Below are positions 1-12,103 of a DNA stretch of 64,000 bases, piece after piece. The DNA is taken from positions 5,413 through 69,412 of the forward strand of contig CAZJWO010000003.1 in the NCBI GenBank assembly GCA_964549735.1. The letters are read 5' to 3'. A program made the position numbers and the translations under genes. The notes below the pieces were generated by a model. It searched no databases. It saw only the letters and a program-made list of their open reading frames with translations, and was not told the origin of the DNA. Source of the DNA: Glo-17 sp964549735 (GTDB lineage Bacteria; Krumholzibacteriota; Krumholzibacteriia; LZORAL124-64-63). Numbering within the stretch: position 1 is the first letter of the stretch; each line of letters begins with the position of its first letter.

Positions 1-333
1 AACGAGAGCGGGGTTGTCGATCGCCTGCATCGACGAGACCGGGTCGATCGCCGAAACCTCTACCTCCGTTTCGGACAATTCCCGGAGGATGACGTTGCAT
101 GGGAGCATCGTCCCGACCCGAGGTTCGCTCTGCAGGGCCTTGTGCGCGAATGGCGGGTTGCAGGCACCAAGGATCCGGTACGGCGGGAAATCGACATCGA
201 GCTTTTTCTTCAGGGTCCCTCGTACGTCGATCTCGGTGAGAACCCCGAATCCTTCCTTGGCCAGCGCGTCTCGCGTGAGAGCCTCCGCGTCGTCGATCGA
301 CATCTTCAACTGTCGGCTGATGTAGTAGCTCAT
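1..333 (-). CDS. DUF302 domain protein, 3' end outside the window
   Basis: The minus strand is open from an ATG at 333 to the window edge, giving 111 codons without a stop. The visible protein starts MSYYISRQLK and contains EGFGVLTEIDV, FPPYRILGACNPPFAHKAL and MLPCNVILRE, which are the conserved blocks of the DUF302 family (usually about 125-130 aa, so only the last part is missing). A GGAGAGG ribosome binding site lies just upstream. It is the most distal visible gene of the leftward copper operon. DUF302 proteins are small, often found near metal or redox genes, and have no settled biochemical role. Family assignment is firm; function is unknown. Confidence 0.85.
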   Translation of the reverse strand, partial: MSYYISRQLKMSIDDAEALTRDALAKEGFGVLTEIDVRGTLKKKLDVDFPPYRILGACNPPFAHKALQSEPRVGTMLPCNVILRELSETEVEVSAIDPVSSMQAIDNPALV

Positions 334-369
334 CGAATCATTCCTCTCCACTCGGAAAAAGTCCGGTCG

Positions 370-918
370 CTAATGGTGGTGGGCATGTTCTCCATGACCG
401 GTTTCGCCCGCCATTTCACGGTACTGGTCCGGAGTCATGGAGGGTAGGCATTTGACGAATGCCGTGAGGTTCCAAAGCGTCTCGTCGTCATGTGTCGGCC
501 CTAAAGCGGGCATTCCGGTCATCTTGATCCCATTCTTGATTATCCAGAAGACCTCTCGGGCAGAATGGTCAGAATCCATCTCGGCGAGGTTGGGCGCCGG
601 TGGGTTCAGCCCTAAGCCAATCTCGCTCCTCTCTAATCCCGGAGCTCCGTGACAAGCCACGCACATCGCCTGGTAGTGCTGGAAGCCCTCGTCGAGATTG
701 GGATCGCTGAAGGACGGGCTCAATTCAATGTCCGATGCATGACGCCGCACAGAGTTGTCCATCATCGTGGAGAGGATGGACTCGGTCATGGCGTGATGCG
801 GTTTGGTCGCGGCTACGTTGTAAGCACCAGATCTTATGGTCACGAGGCCGACGACGGCTGCGATGCCGGCGACGACGACAAGCGTCACCACGACCGGCTT
901 GATTGTTCCGGATTTCAT
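370..918 (-). CDS. Membrane-anchored c-type cytochrome, class I
   Basis: The protein has 182 aa. Residues about 8-28 form a hydrophobic N-terminal anchor or signal. A CVACH haem-binding motif is at 86-90, followed by GAPG and a likely axial methionine in TGMPALG (Met136). The C-terminus is His-rich (GHGEHAHHH), suggesting metal binding. It probably faces the periplasm as an electron carrier. It lies 39 bp downstream of the copper ATPase in the same orientation, so a link to copper or redox stress is inferred from context only. A cytochrome subunit of a larger oxidase is less likely because no oxidase gene is nearby. Confidence 0.8.
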   Translation of the reverse strand: MKSGTIKPVVVTLVVVAGIAAVVGLVTIRSGAYNVAATKPHHAMTESILSTMMDNSVRRHASDIELSPSFSDPNLDEGFQHYQAMCVACHGAPGLERSEIGLGLNPPAPNLAEMDSDHSAREVFWIIKNGIKMTGMPALGPTHDDETLWNLTAFVKCLPSMTPDQYREMAGETGHGEHAHHH

Positions 919-956
919 CTATGGACTCCTTCTTTGCCGTAGCGGGCAACGGTAGG

Positions 957-3353
<2,397 letters not shown>

Positions 3354-3395
3354 ATCGTGATCTTCCTTCCGGGCAATTGACGAAACCGTGCCGGG

Positions 3396-4154
3396 TCACA
3401 GTCGCAAACTGACGATCATCGAAAAGCCCCGATCCGGACTGGATGCCGTCGTGCCCTGGGTGTAGAGCGCCAGAACTCCTGTGCGGTTTCCGAGCCTGGC
3501 ACCCAAACCTGCGGACCACTCACCGAACCCCGGGACCCCTTCGACGACCGATCCGCCACGGGCATATGATGCAACAGGATAGAAAGGAACCCCTCGGGGG
3601 CGCCAACTCGCTGAGGCCGCGACGGAGATGCGGCTATTGTATGAGACGCCGACCGGATCTCCCGGACTGAGATAGCCCAGCTCGAGGAAGAGCAGAAAAT
3701 CACGGACAAGATTGGTCGTCAGAAAACTGAAACCCCAATCGAACTCACCGCTGCTCAGAGGCGAAGGCTCGTCCGCAAGCGGAATGGTGCCCTTGACCTG
3801 TGCCCACCCCCGGCTGGCAGCCTTCGGGCCGTAGGACGTCCAAAGGCTGCGCCCCAGAGTGAGGTCTATAGTGCCGGCCCCGGACTCGGTGGGCAGACCG
3901 GAGCCGGCACCCGGGTCCCATCGCCACCAACTCACGGCTCCGCGAACGCGCCATCGCGTTCCGGTCTTTCCGACGGCCGTGTAGGAGACCGTGGTTTCGT
4001 TCTCGCTGTCATAGCGATACAAACTCAGCGTCTGGGAAGCTATGACGGCAGCGGGAACGTCGGACGGAATCATCCCTACTGCCGTGATCAGAAGGCCAAC
4101 GGTCCATGCGAGCGCCTTCGGCACGCCGTTGCTACTGACTCCAGTTGACCTCAA
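3396..4154 (-). CDS. Putative secreted or outer-membrane beta-barrel-like protein
   Basis: A 252-aa protein with a probable N-terminal signal (hydrophobic stretch LAWTVGLLITAVGM, then a small-residue region). The body is rich in alternating polar and aromatic strands (WRVRGAVSWW, LTLGRSLWTSYG, FDWGFSFLTTNLV) and ends in MIVSLRL, the kind of terminal beta-strand seen in outer-membrane barrels. The listed start is a TTG overlapping the stop of the upstream gene (TTGA); a GTG 30 bp further in is an alternative. Its place between a copper-binding protein and copA suggests a role in metal efflux or surface adaptation, but no family is recognised with confidence. Confidence 0.6.
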   Translation of the reverse strand: MRSTGVSSNGVPKALAWTVGLLITAVGMIPSDVPAAVIASQTLSLYRYDSENETTVSYTAVGKTGTRWRVRGAVSWWRWDPGAGSGLPTESGAGTIDLTLGRSLWTSYGPKAASRGWAQVKGTIPLADEPSPLSSGEFDWGFSFLTTNLVRDFLLFLELGYLSPGDPVGVSYNSRISVAASASWRPRGVPFYPVASYARGGSVVEGVPGFGEWSAGLGARLGNRTGVLALYTQGTTASSPDRGFSMIVSLRL

Positions 4155-4675
4155 TGATTGTGCCCTTCGTGTTCGCTGCCAGTGGACTGGCCGGTCTCGC
4201 CACGCATGGCATGCATCGCCGTCATCAGGTTCCGGCAGGACTCGACCATCTGGTCCATGTTGGTCATGACGTCCTGCATCTCCGCATGGTGATCGCCGAT
4301 GGAGGAATCACCACTTCCCAGATACTCGTGCATGCTCTTCATCATCGACTCCATGTGGGGCATCAGGTTTTCCATTCCGCCTTCCATGTCCTCCATCCAG
4401 GAGGCCATGGGACCTACGCCCATCTGGCCTGCGTGGCCATGACTCTCCATGCCCACTTGGTCATGGAACTCGCGCATCTGCTGCATCATCTGGGACATGT
4501 GGTCCATCATGGTGTCCATGTGCTCCATCATGCCCGCGTGGTCCTCCATCATGTGCCCGCCGTGCATGTCGCCCTGGCTTCCGCCGTGATCGCCCATTCC
4601 GCCGTGCTGGGCCAGAGCAGGACCCGCGATGAGAGCCGCGGTGGCGATCATCGTACCCAACGTCTTCTTGTTCAT
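4151..4675 (-). CDS. Periplasmic Met/His-rich putative copper-binding protein
   Basis: A 174-aa protein with a clear signal peptide (MNKKTLGTMIATAALIAGPALA, cleavage after ALA). The mature part is extremely rich in Met, His and Asp/Glu, with repeated MMEHMD, MMDHMSQMM and HGGHMMEDH clusters, and ends EHEGHNH. Such composition is typical of periplasmic copper or silver sequestration proteins, but no defined family is recognised. It overlaps the next gene by 4 bp, implying translational coupling, and precedes copA in the operon. A metal-buffering role is inferred from composition and context. Confidence 0.7.
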   Translation of the reverse strand: MNKKTLGTMIATAALIAGPALAQHGGMGDHGGSQGDMHGGHMMEDHAGMMEHMDTMMDHMSQMMQQMREFHDQVGMESHGHAGQMGVGPMASWMEDMEGGMENLMPHMESMMKSMHEYLGSGDSSIGDHHAEMQDVMTNMDQMVESCRNLMTAMHAMRGETGQSTGSEHEGHNH

Positions 4676-4700
4676 GACAGACTCCTCGGGTTGGTTGTTT

Positions 4701-5189
4701 CTAGTGCTTCGTTTCTGCCTGCGGCACGAATTGGCCGCAGCGCAACATCTTTGACCCGTAGTACGGATTGGAGATCTCGTCGCCCGTCTGGAGCCAGTGC
4801 TTCTTGGCCATCGAGCAGTAGGCGACCTTGACGTTTCCCTCGGGGATCAGATCGTAGGAATCGACGAGGATCTCGCTGAGATCTCCGAACGCGAGGCGGG
4901 CTCCCTGAAGGTCCTTGGCACCTGCAAGAGTCCCTGCAGCCGCGGCGAGACCCGCGGTGCGACTCTTGGTCCCGGCGCAACACGCGCCCTTTTGATCATC
5001 GCCAGCGCCGGTCAGGATTTGCTCTATCGCCATGGCGTGTTCGCCAACTTCCTCCAGCGAATCACCGGCCAGTGCCGCTTGGATCGCCAGGTAGTGTTCC
5101 GCAAGTTCTGGTGTTGCTGCCGATGCCGGTATCGAAACCAGCGATGCGGCGACGACCAGAATCCCCAGTCCCAACAGTTTCTTTTTCAT
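4701..5189 (-). CDS. Secreted DUF3347-domain protein, copper-associated
   Basis: A 162-aa protein with a signal peptide (MKKKLLGLGILVVAASLVSIPASA). The mature domain is helical at first (ELAEHYLAIQAALAGDSLEEV) and ends with VKVAYCSMAKKHWLQTGDEI and NPYYGSKMLRCG, the hallmark of DUF3347/HMBD-type domains found in CusB-related adaptors and copper-resistance operons. Two Cys (CSMA and MLRCG) plus Met are candidate metal ligands; an extra CC pair occurs at GACCAG. It is the first gene of the leftward copper operon, with an AAAGGAG ribosome binding site. A periplasmic metal-binding role is inferred. Confidence 0.75.
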   Translation of the reverse strand: MKKKLLGLGILVVAASLVSIPASAATPELAEHYLAIQAALAGDSLEEVGEHAMAIEQILTGAGDDQKGACCAGTKSRTAGLAAAAGTLAGAKDLQGARLAFGDLSEILVDSYDLIPEGNVKVAYCSMAKKHWLQTGDEISNPYYGSKMLRCGQFVPQAETKH

Positions 5190-5481
5190 GGTTGACTCCT
5201 TTGCTTCGTAAACTCGAGTGGTTGTTTGATGAGCCTTAATGCATCATCTGTGCCACGGATAATACATTGTAATTATTGCGCTTACGTGGACGAGGTTTGG
5301 GGCGGTGGAGAATATTCTCCAATCCGCGGCCGGGCGGTGTAGAGAATTCTTTATTGGTCAGGTTTGGAGTCGCGCCTGCGGGGCGAGGTCCGACCATAAC
5401 CGGAAGCCGGATAGGCGAGACCTGGGAATCGGATCTGATTCTAGAAACCGGCTGGGCTTGATTCGACTGACACTTCGATGG
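5190..5481. other. Intergenic upstream region of the copper operon
   Basis: There is no convincing gene here. Reading leftward, a TACAAT hexamer (rc of 5266-5271) is a plausible -10 for the operon that starts at 5189, but no good -35 is seen 16-18 bp upstream. A perfect 14-bp palindrome GGAGAATATTCTCC (5307-5320) lies about 40 bp upstream of that hexamer and could be an operator. The remaining sequence up to the hairpin at 5486 shows nothing else recognisable. Confidence 0.35.
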
Positions 5482-5531
5482 GTCCCCGGGTAGGTAAACA
5501 CCAGAGGTGTGACCGCTACCCGGAGACGACC
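5482..5531 (+). repeat. Left copy of a 50-bp direct repeat (identical to 63809-63858)
   Basis: All 50 bases match the segment at 63809-63858 in the same orientation, 58,327 bp apart; the next base differs. The repeat contains the hairpin described separately and ends just before the start codon of a micro-ORF in both copies. The coding sequence that follows is homologous but clearly diverged, so identity is highest in the non-coding part. It may mark the ends of the element, or two related cassettes. Confidence 0.9.
5486..5523 (+). promoter_or_regulatory. Long imperfect hairpin upstream of micro-ORF (possible RNA leader or recombination site)
   Basis: CCGGGTA (5486-5492) pairs with TACCCGG (5517-5523), GGT (5493-5495) with ACC (5512-5514), and ACACC (5498-5502) with GGTGT (5506-5510), closing an AGA loop. 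Only a GC bulge and a small AA/G internal loop interrupt the 15 pairs. The 3' arm overlaps the GGAG (5522-5525) that would serve as ribosome binding site for the ATG at 5533, so the fold could control translation. A DNA-level role as recognition site for the nearby recombinase is an alternative. No U-tract follows, so a terminator is unlikely. Confidence 0.6.
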
Positions 5532-5532
5532 G

Positions 5533-5745
5533 ATGCCCCGATCGATTACCGATGAACTGACTCCCACCCAACGCCGCAAGGAGATCGCCGCAATCCTTGG
5601 CCGCGGTCTGCACCGCCTCGACAGTGCACGCGGGAACCAGCCGGCTGCATGCGATTCCTCGCCCGGTTCCACGGGCCAGAAAGCCCTTGATGTGTCCGCG
5701 CCCGGCGACCCTCATGTGTCCCGGTTAGCTGAACCGAGATCATGA
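5533..5745 (+). CDS. Small recombinase-cassette protein with LTPxQRR motif
   Basis: This 70-aa product begins MPRSITDELTPTQRRKEIAAILGRGLHRL and ends with a loosely conserved tail containing GQKALDVS. Short proteins with an LTPxQRRxxIAAILxRGxxRL start commonly sit directly upstream of DUF2924 and recombinase genes in bacterial mobile elements (recalled pattern, not searched). A second, truncated homologue occurs at 63860-63955, sharing about 21 of the first 29 residues. The ATG at 5533 is chosen over an in-frame GTG at 5509 because the latter lies inside the hairpin. Function is unknown; a small DNA- or recombinase-binding factor is possible. Confidence 0.6.
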   Translation: MPRSITDELTPTQRRKEIAAILGRGLHRLDSARGNQPAACDSSPGSTGQKALDVSAPGDPHVSRLAEPRS

Positions 5746-5758
5746 GAGGAGATGCACC

Positions 5759-6248
5759 ATGGCATTGAACATCGGGAAAGAGATCACCGCGCTGAAGCGC
5801 ATGACCGTGCCAGAACTGAGGCGGAAGTACGCCCATGTGTTCGGTGAAGACACGACATCCCGGCACAAGGAGTACTTGATCCGCCGCATCGTCTGGCGTC
5901 TCCAGGTGAACCAGGACGGCGGCCTGTCCGAACGAGCACGGCTGCGGGCCAGAGAACTGGCCGCTGATTCTGACGTCCGTTTGACCGCCCCGCGTCCTCG
6001 CCCGATCGCACCTGGCGGCGAGATGACCACCGCGCCCATCGAGTTCCCCCAGGACGACCGCCTGCCGATGCCCGGCGCGATCATCACGCGCCAGTACAAG
6101 AGCCAGACGGTCGCGGTGCGGGTCCTGCCGCGGGGATTCGAGTACGAGGGCGAGGTGTACCGGACCTTGAGTGCGGTGGCCAAGAAGGTCACCGGCACCC
6201 ACTGGAACGGCTTCAACTTCTTCAAGTTGGGCCGGGCAGGGGGCACCG

Positions 6249-6259
<11 letters not shown>
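5759..6259 (+). CDS. DUF2924 domain protein
   Basis: A 166-aa protein with a good AGGAGATG ribosome binding site. The N-terminal helical part (LKRMTVPELRRKYAHVFGEDTTSRHKEYLIRRIVWRLQ) and the C-terminal block (YKSQTVAVRVLPRGFEYEGEVYRTLSAVAKKVTGTHWNGFNFFKLG) match the DUF2924 family, whose C-terminus resembles a small DNA-binding fold. DUF2924 genes almost always precede a serine recombinase gene, as here: the next gene starts 11 bp before this one stops. It is probably an accessory factor of recombination; no enzymatic motif is visible. Confidence 0.88.
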
Positions 6260-7798
<1,539 letters not shown>

Positions 7799-7802
<4 letters not shown>

Positions 7803-8209
7803 CCCGGCCATTAAAGATCACCAAGGCTGTCCATTTCCGGAGCATGAGGAAGGGGCGGAAGGAACTCAGAGAAGGTGTGGAGGAATCACCTCCGACGCTC
7901 GGCAGCGTGCCGCGCGTGTCGCGGTTGCTCGCCCTGGCCCTCCACATGGACGAGCTGCGCCGCCGTGGCGAGGTCACCGACTACGCCGAACTGGCCCGCC
8001 TGGCCATGGTGACCCGGGCAAGGATGACCCAGATCATGAGCCTGCTGCTGCTCGCGCCTGATATCCAAGAGGAGATCCTGTTCCTGCCCCGGTCCGACGG
8101 CGGCCGCGACCCGATCCGGGAGAAGGCGGTCCGGCCCATCGCCTCGGTGCCCGACTGGCGGAAGCAGCGGGTCATGTGGCGGGACCTTGTGCTGAATACC
8201 GAAATCTGA
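7799..8209 (+). CDS. Recombinase-associated helix-turn-helix protein
   Basis: 136 aa, starting at an ATG that overlaps the recombinase stop (ATGA). The central part (VPRVSRLLALALHMDELRRRGEVTDYAELARLAMVTRARMTQIMSLLLLAPDIQEEILFLP) contains a typical helix-turn-helix, with ARMTQIM as the likely recognition helix. Proteins of this type recur directly after DUF2924-linked recombinases. It is likely a cassette-specific DNA-binding protein, perhaps a repressor or directionality factor; the exact role is inference. Confidence 0.75.
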
Positions 8210-8337
8210 TATTCATACGATTGCTCATATAGCCTGGCAACTCGCCCACCAGGGTACACGGACGCTTCTCGCTGGCGGAAACGTCGGCAGAGCGTCCTAT
8301 ATCTGTTTGTACGCTCTCAGGCAGGGAAGGAGCCTCG

Positions 8338-9510
8338 ATGCCTCAATTCAATCCCAAGCGAGTCCTTCGACAGACCAGCAACGCTCTGCTGAAGGAGTTT
8401 TTTGAACAGCAGAATTTGCATACACAGATTTCATGGGATCAACTGCGGGAAACCCAGGTTGATGAGGTGTTCCGTGCCCTGCAGGCGATCCCTGACGATC
8501 CGCGAGAGAAGATCGAGGTTGTCCTACAAGACCTGGATGACGTCGCGAATGAAGATGGCGTTCAGGTGATGATCGAGGAAGCCTTGTTCCGAGGCGTGGA
8601 CATCGCCGACGACCTGGAGGCAATGGACAGCCGGTTCGACAAGGCGATGTGGGTTCTGCTTCGGTACCCGGATATCTGGAAAGCGGCATCGATGTTCGCC
8701 CGTGCTGACGATCTTTCGTCTGGTCGCTCATGGCGGCGGCGCTGTGATCTGCCGACGGTCAACCCCAACGTAGACGGTGATCACAGGGCGAAACTTGAGA
8801 ATGCTCTGTCCGCGTTCTATCGGGAGCGTCAGGGCCGGGGACATCACTGCCACGTCGACCACTTCCTCCGCGGCGGCAAGCAGCACTACTTCTTCGTCTA
8901 CCTCAGCGACTATGCCGGTACGCATATCAACTTTGACGACAGCGGTCAATTTCGGCGATCCCCGGAGCGTCGAGCATTCGAGGTGGTCTTCGCCTTTGAG
9001 CAGGATTCGGGAACACTCGAGATGTTCGCCAAAGGCGGAATCAAGGTTGTGGAACCGCTTCAGCAGATCTTCAGCCGAGTGATTCTCGGCGAGTCGCTGC
9101 CCCCAGAAAACCCGAAGGCGAAGCCCTATAAGCTCGATCACCTGATGAAACGGGGGACGGGGTTTCCGACAGATCCCGAGGACGGCATCAGGGAAGTGTC
9201 CATCCGCCGCATGCGGCTCTCGGTTGTTGGGAATCGCCGCCGCCGGTTGTTGCTTGAGCCCGATGCTGAAGACGGCCCCGATGCAGTCTACGACATGCTC
9301 GAGGAGGACCTCAATCGGCAGATGCTCCCGCGGTCAATTCTCCACGTCACCAAGGTGACGTTCCGGTTCTTGTTCGACGGGCAGGGACGCCGGAAGTCCC
9401 TGACATTTGACGTGACGTACCCCAACTCATGCAACTTGAAGAGCAAGAGGGAGGAACATCGGTTGCTCGGTGAGAAGTACCTCAAGAGGTTTGGGATCGA
9501 TGTCACCTGA
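8338..9510 (+). CDS. Unrecognised 390-aa protein, first gene of a two-gene module
   Basis: The start has a clear AAGGAG site 7 bp upstream. No family is recognised. The N-terminal third is helical and acidic (LQDLDDVANEDGVQVMIEEALFRGVDIADDLE); the middle has a Cys/His-containing patch (GRGHHCHVDHFLRGGKQHYFFVYLSDYAGTHI, split here by description only) and the C-terminus is basic (RRRRLLLEPD, KSKREEHRLLGEKYLKRFG). There are no transmembrane segments, Walker motifs or obvious nuclease motif. It overlaps the next gene by 11 bp, so the two products probably act together. Position beside the recombinase is typical of accessory cargo; defence or regulation is possible but not shown. Confidence 0.7.
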   Translation: MPQFNPKRVLRQTSNALLKEFFEQQNLHTQISWDQLRETQVDEVFRALQAIPDDPREKIEVVLQDLDDVANEDGVQVMIEEALFRGVDIADDLEAMDSRFDKAMWVLLRYPDIWKAASMFARADDLSSGRSWRRRCDLPTVNPNVDGDHRAKLENALSAFYRERQGRGHHCHVDHFLRGGKQHYFFVYLSDYAGTHINFDDSGQFRRSPERRAFEVVFAFEQDSGTLEMFAKGGIKVVEPLQQIFSRVILGESLPPENPKAKPYKLDHLMKRGTGFPTDPEDGIREVSIRRMRLSVVGNRRRRLLLEPDAEDGPDAVYDMLEEDLNRQMLPRSILHVTKVTFRFLFDGQGRRKSLTFDVTYPNSCNLKSKREEHRLLGEKYLKRFGIDVT

Positions 9511-10441
9511 TCCACTCGATCTCATTTGGCGAAGCAGCGACGTTAGGTTGCCGAGGTTTTCCGGCGCGGAGATCGCTTCATGGCAGGCTGGAGTCTTCGA
9601 GACGCTGCGCTCTCTCGGTCTGCTGGTCCCGTGTAAGACCGCCACTCACGCGGTTTGTGGCGCCTGCGATCAAGAGCATGTCGATGAGGTGACCTCGATC
9701 GAATACCCAGACGGAGCCGTTCGCTTCTACATCGTTTGTCCGGAACACGGGCGTGTCGAAATCCAGAAGGAGCAGCTTCTCCAGTGGTCAGTCTGCTTCG
9801 ATCCGGTTCTTGAATGCCTCAGAGCCGGGCTTGGTGTGCAGGGAGATCCTGTTGAGGTTGTCCCGTCTCGGCTATGGAATGTAGGACGAACCGCTTTGGC
9901 TGGCCGTTCTCGCATCGTCTGGGTGGGGCGCGGACTGTCCTGGCCTGATGCGGCGTCCTTTGCTGAAGACATGCCATCAGGGGCATCGCCCGTGCTCTTC
10001 TATTTGGGACAGCCTCCCGGTGATGGACTTGTCTCCCTCCCACCGGACTCGGTGGTGGACATCGCCCACGTCATATCCCTGTCGGAGGGCAATCTGATCC
10101 TTGATCGTTCTAGCGTTGGGGATCTGGTCTCCACGCGCCCTTCGCCTCAGAAGAAGAAGCTTTCGAGGAAACGGGCGTCGCGCACGGCCGCCATGGAGGC
10201 GCTCAAGAAAGCGATTCAAGACCATTTGATCAGCGCTCGGGACCATGCCTACCGCCTGATTGAGGACGACAAGACGCCTGAGCTTCTTCCCAGACCGACC
10301 CAGCAGCTACTCGCGAAGCAGCTGGAACTTTCGAGATCGTCTGTAAGCCGTGCTCTTGCTGATGGGAGTGACAAGGAGCTGACGATCCTCTGGGAGATCG
10401 CCAATGACCTCGATCAGGTCATGAAATATAAAGCCCGTTGA
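9500..10441 (+). CDS. Unrecognised protein with Cys-rich N-terminus and C-terminal HTH, second gene of the module
   Basis: 313 aa from the ATG at 9500, which overlaps the end of the preceding gene. Cys/His residues in VPCKTATHAVCGACDQEH and YIVCPEHG may form a zinc site in the first 90 residues. A basic linker (PSPQKKKLSRKRASRT, about 215-230) leads to a C-terminal segment with a helix-turn-helix look (TQQLLAKQLELSRSSVSRAL). It is therefore a candidate DNA-binding partner of the upstream protein. No named family is recognised and no catalytic motif is seen. Confidence 0.7.
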   Translation: MSPDPLDLIWRSSDVRLPRFSGAEIASWQAGVFETLRSLGLLVPCKTATHAVCGACDQEHVDEVTSIEYPDGAVRFYIVCPEHGRVEIQKEQLLQWSVCFDPVLECLRAGLGVQGDPVEVVPSRLWNVGRTALAGRSRIVWVGRGLSWPDAASFAEDMPSGASPVLFYLGQPPGDGLVSLPPDSVVDIAHVISLSEGNLILDRSSVGDLVSTRPSPQKKKLSRKRASRTAAMEALKKAIQDHLISARDHAYRLIEDDKTPELLPRPTQQLLAKQLELSRSSVSRALADGSDKELTILWEIANDLDQVMKYKAR

Positions 10442-10617
10442 ATTCACTTGTGCTCGTTATCTGCAACTGCAACCCCGATAAGTGCGCATGTAACCGACTG
10501 TGACGTAAAGACATAAGAATAAATCCATAGAATCCCGCCTATTTGCTGCAACTCCTCCGGAGGGTGAAGGGCCGTGCACGACGCGCAGCCCCATCACCCA
10601 ACCCGCGAGGAGACACA
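10442..10617. other. Intergenic leader before the phage early operon
   Basis: The sequence is AT-richer than its surroundings (AAAGACATAAGAATAAATCC near 10510), consistent with a promoter zone for the rightward phage operon. A CCTCCGGAGG palindrome (about 10554-10563) precedes the first gene. No open frame or RNA gene is recognised. Confidence 0.3.
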
Positions 10618-10944
10618 ATGCAGCTTGCAGTCAAGTCTCAACTAACTCCCAGCCAGGTCCAACTGGTCGAGCTGATGCAGCGTATCGCGTTCGGCGCAAT
10701 CGAGGATCTCGTCATCTGTGACGGAACGCCGGTGTTCGACCCGCACCCCCGTGTAATCCGAGATGTGAAATTCGGCGGTAGCAATGGCCCGCGCCCGGAA
10801 GCGGATCTCTCGGATTTCTCCCTGAAGTCAAGTGTCCAGGAGCTCATGGCCGTTCTCTCCGCCCTCGGCAACGCAACCGTGCGCCGCCTCGAGGTCAAGC
10901 ACGGCCTGCCCTTCCGGATGCAGGTGGAGGAGGTCGCTGCCTAA
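10618..10944 (+). CDS. Phage-associated protein of unknown function
   Basis: 108 aa from the ATG at 10618, preceded by GAGGAGACACA. The protein has a helical start (LTPSQVQLVELMQRIAFGAIEDLVI) and a motif GTPVFDPHPRVIRDVKFGG, then a short C-terminal helix region. There are no membrane segments or known catalytic motifs. It heads the rightward phage replication operon and is probably an early phage protein; no function can be assigned. Confidence 0.6.
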   Translation: MQLAVKSQLTPSQVQLVELMQRIAFGAIEDLVICDGTPVFDPHPRVIRDVKFGGSNGPRPEADLSDFSLKSSVQELMAVLSALGNATVRRLEVKHGLPFRMQVEEVAA

Positions 10945-11129
10945 GACAAGGGGCCGGCCGCCCCAACGCAATCCCTGACTAATCGTCACCAGACATTCAA
11001 CCGGCCACGAGGTGGAGGTGCATGTGGGTGTCGCCGTAACGGCGAACCACGTGCGCTTCCACCGCGCCGGTCTATGCGCTGCCTCGTGCGACACCTTCGC
11101 GCCTCTCCGCGGCCTCAGGAGAGGTTCCG

Positions 11130-11753
11130 ATGGAGAACACGAAGCAGCGCATCCTCGACGGATACGCCCGAGACGTCATTCGCCACAAAGCCAGGCAACT
11201 GATCGGCAAGTACGGATTCACCCGCGACGACTTCGACGACCTGCAGCAGGAGATGATGCTGGACCTGCTGCGCCGCCTCGGCAAGTACGACCCCAGCAAG
11301 GCGGGCCTCAGCACCTTCGTGGCCCGCATCGTCGACCGCAAGGTCTCCACCCTGATCCGCCACCAGCGGCAAGAGAAGCGCGACTACCGTCGGCCGGTCT
11401 GCTCGCTGGATGCGCAGGTCGAGGACCAGGACGGCCAGGCGCGGGGGCTCGACGAGGTCCTCAGCCAGGATGCCTTCGACGATGAGGTCGCACGGCACGA
11501 TCGGCCACAGGCCGAGCGCCTGGACCTGAGACTCGATCTCTCGCTGGTGCTCGACGAGTTGCCCGAAGATCTGCGGCAACTCGCCCTCCGCCTGCAGACC
11601 CGGACCGTGGCCGAGATCGCCCGCGAGTTGGGCGTGCCGCGCAGCACGCTCTACGAGAAGAGCATCGCCCGCCTGCGGAAGATCTTCGAGGACAAGGGGC
11701 TGCGCGAATACCTGGGCGAGGCCCGACACCCCGGCAAGGGACCGGGTAAGTAA
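11130..11753 (+). CDS. Sigma-70-family-like RNA polymerase sigma factor
   Basis: 207 aa. Region 2-like sequence is seen in ARQLIGKYGFTRDDFDDLQQEMMLDLLRRLGKYDP, with FVARIVDRKVSTLIR completing the helix bundle, and a region 4-like C-terminus carries VAEIARELGVPRSTLYEKSIARLRK, a helix-turn-helix. The order and length fit ECF-like sigma factors found in phages and phage-like islands. It sits early in the phage operon and may direct transcription of the late genes, which would make the promoters of the divergent head genes candidate targets. That regulatory link is inference. Confidence 0.8.
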   Translation: MENTKQRILDGYARDVIRHKARQLIGKYGFTRDDFDDLQQEMMLDLLRRLGKYDPSKAGLSTFVARIVDRKVSTLIRHQRQEKRDYRRPVCSLDAQVEDQDGQARGLDEVLSQDAFDDEVARHDRPQAERLDLRLDLSLVLDELPEDLRQLALRLQTRTVAEIARELGVPRSTLYEKSIARLRKIFEDKGLREYLGEARHPGKGPGK

Positions 11754-11797
11754 CCACCAGAGGGCCGACGGCCCAGGACCTGAGGAGAGGAATCACG

Positions 11798-12103
11798 ATG
11801 AATCGAGAAGTCCACCGCTACGAGTTCGAGGCCTCGGTGCCCGCGGACGAGATCGAAAGCACGCTGCTTCTGGCCGTGCTCGCGGTCGAGGGTCTGCACG
11901 GCACCTCGCGGGTGCGGCTCGACGCGAAGTACTGCATCGACACCGAAAAGCACGCCTGCGTGATCGACGCCGACACCGTCGTCGGCCAGGACATCAGCCG
12001 CATCTTCACGGGCTTCGCCATCCGCGAGTTCGGCGAGGAGGCCTTCACGGTCGGCCGCGCCGAACGCATGCCCAAGACCGAAACGGAGGACCTGAGCGCA
12101 TGA
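11798..12103 (+). CDS. Conserved phage early protein of unknown function
   Basis: 101 aa with a strong GAGGAGAGG site 7 bp before the ATG. The sequence (HRYEFEASVPADEIESTLLLAVLAVEGLHG...RIFTGFAIREFGEEAFTV) predicts a compact alpha/beta protein without membrane segments. It overlaps the exonuclease gene by 4 bp, so it may be co-translated with the recombination functions. No family is recognised. Confidence 0.6.
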   Translation: MNREVHRYEFEASVPADEIESTLLLAVLAVEGLHGTSRVRLDAKYCIDTEKHACVIDADTVVGQDISRIFTGFAIREFGEEAFTVGRAERMPKTETEDLSA

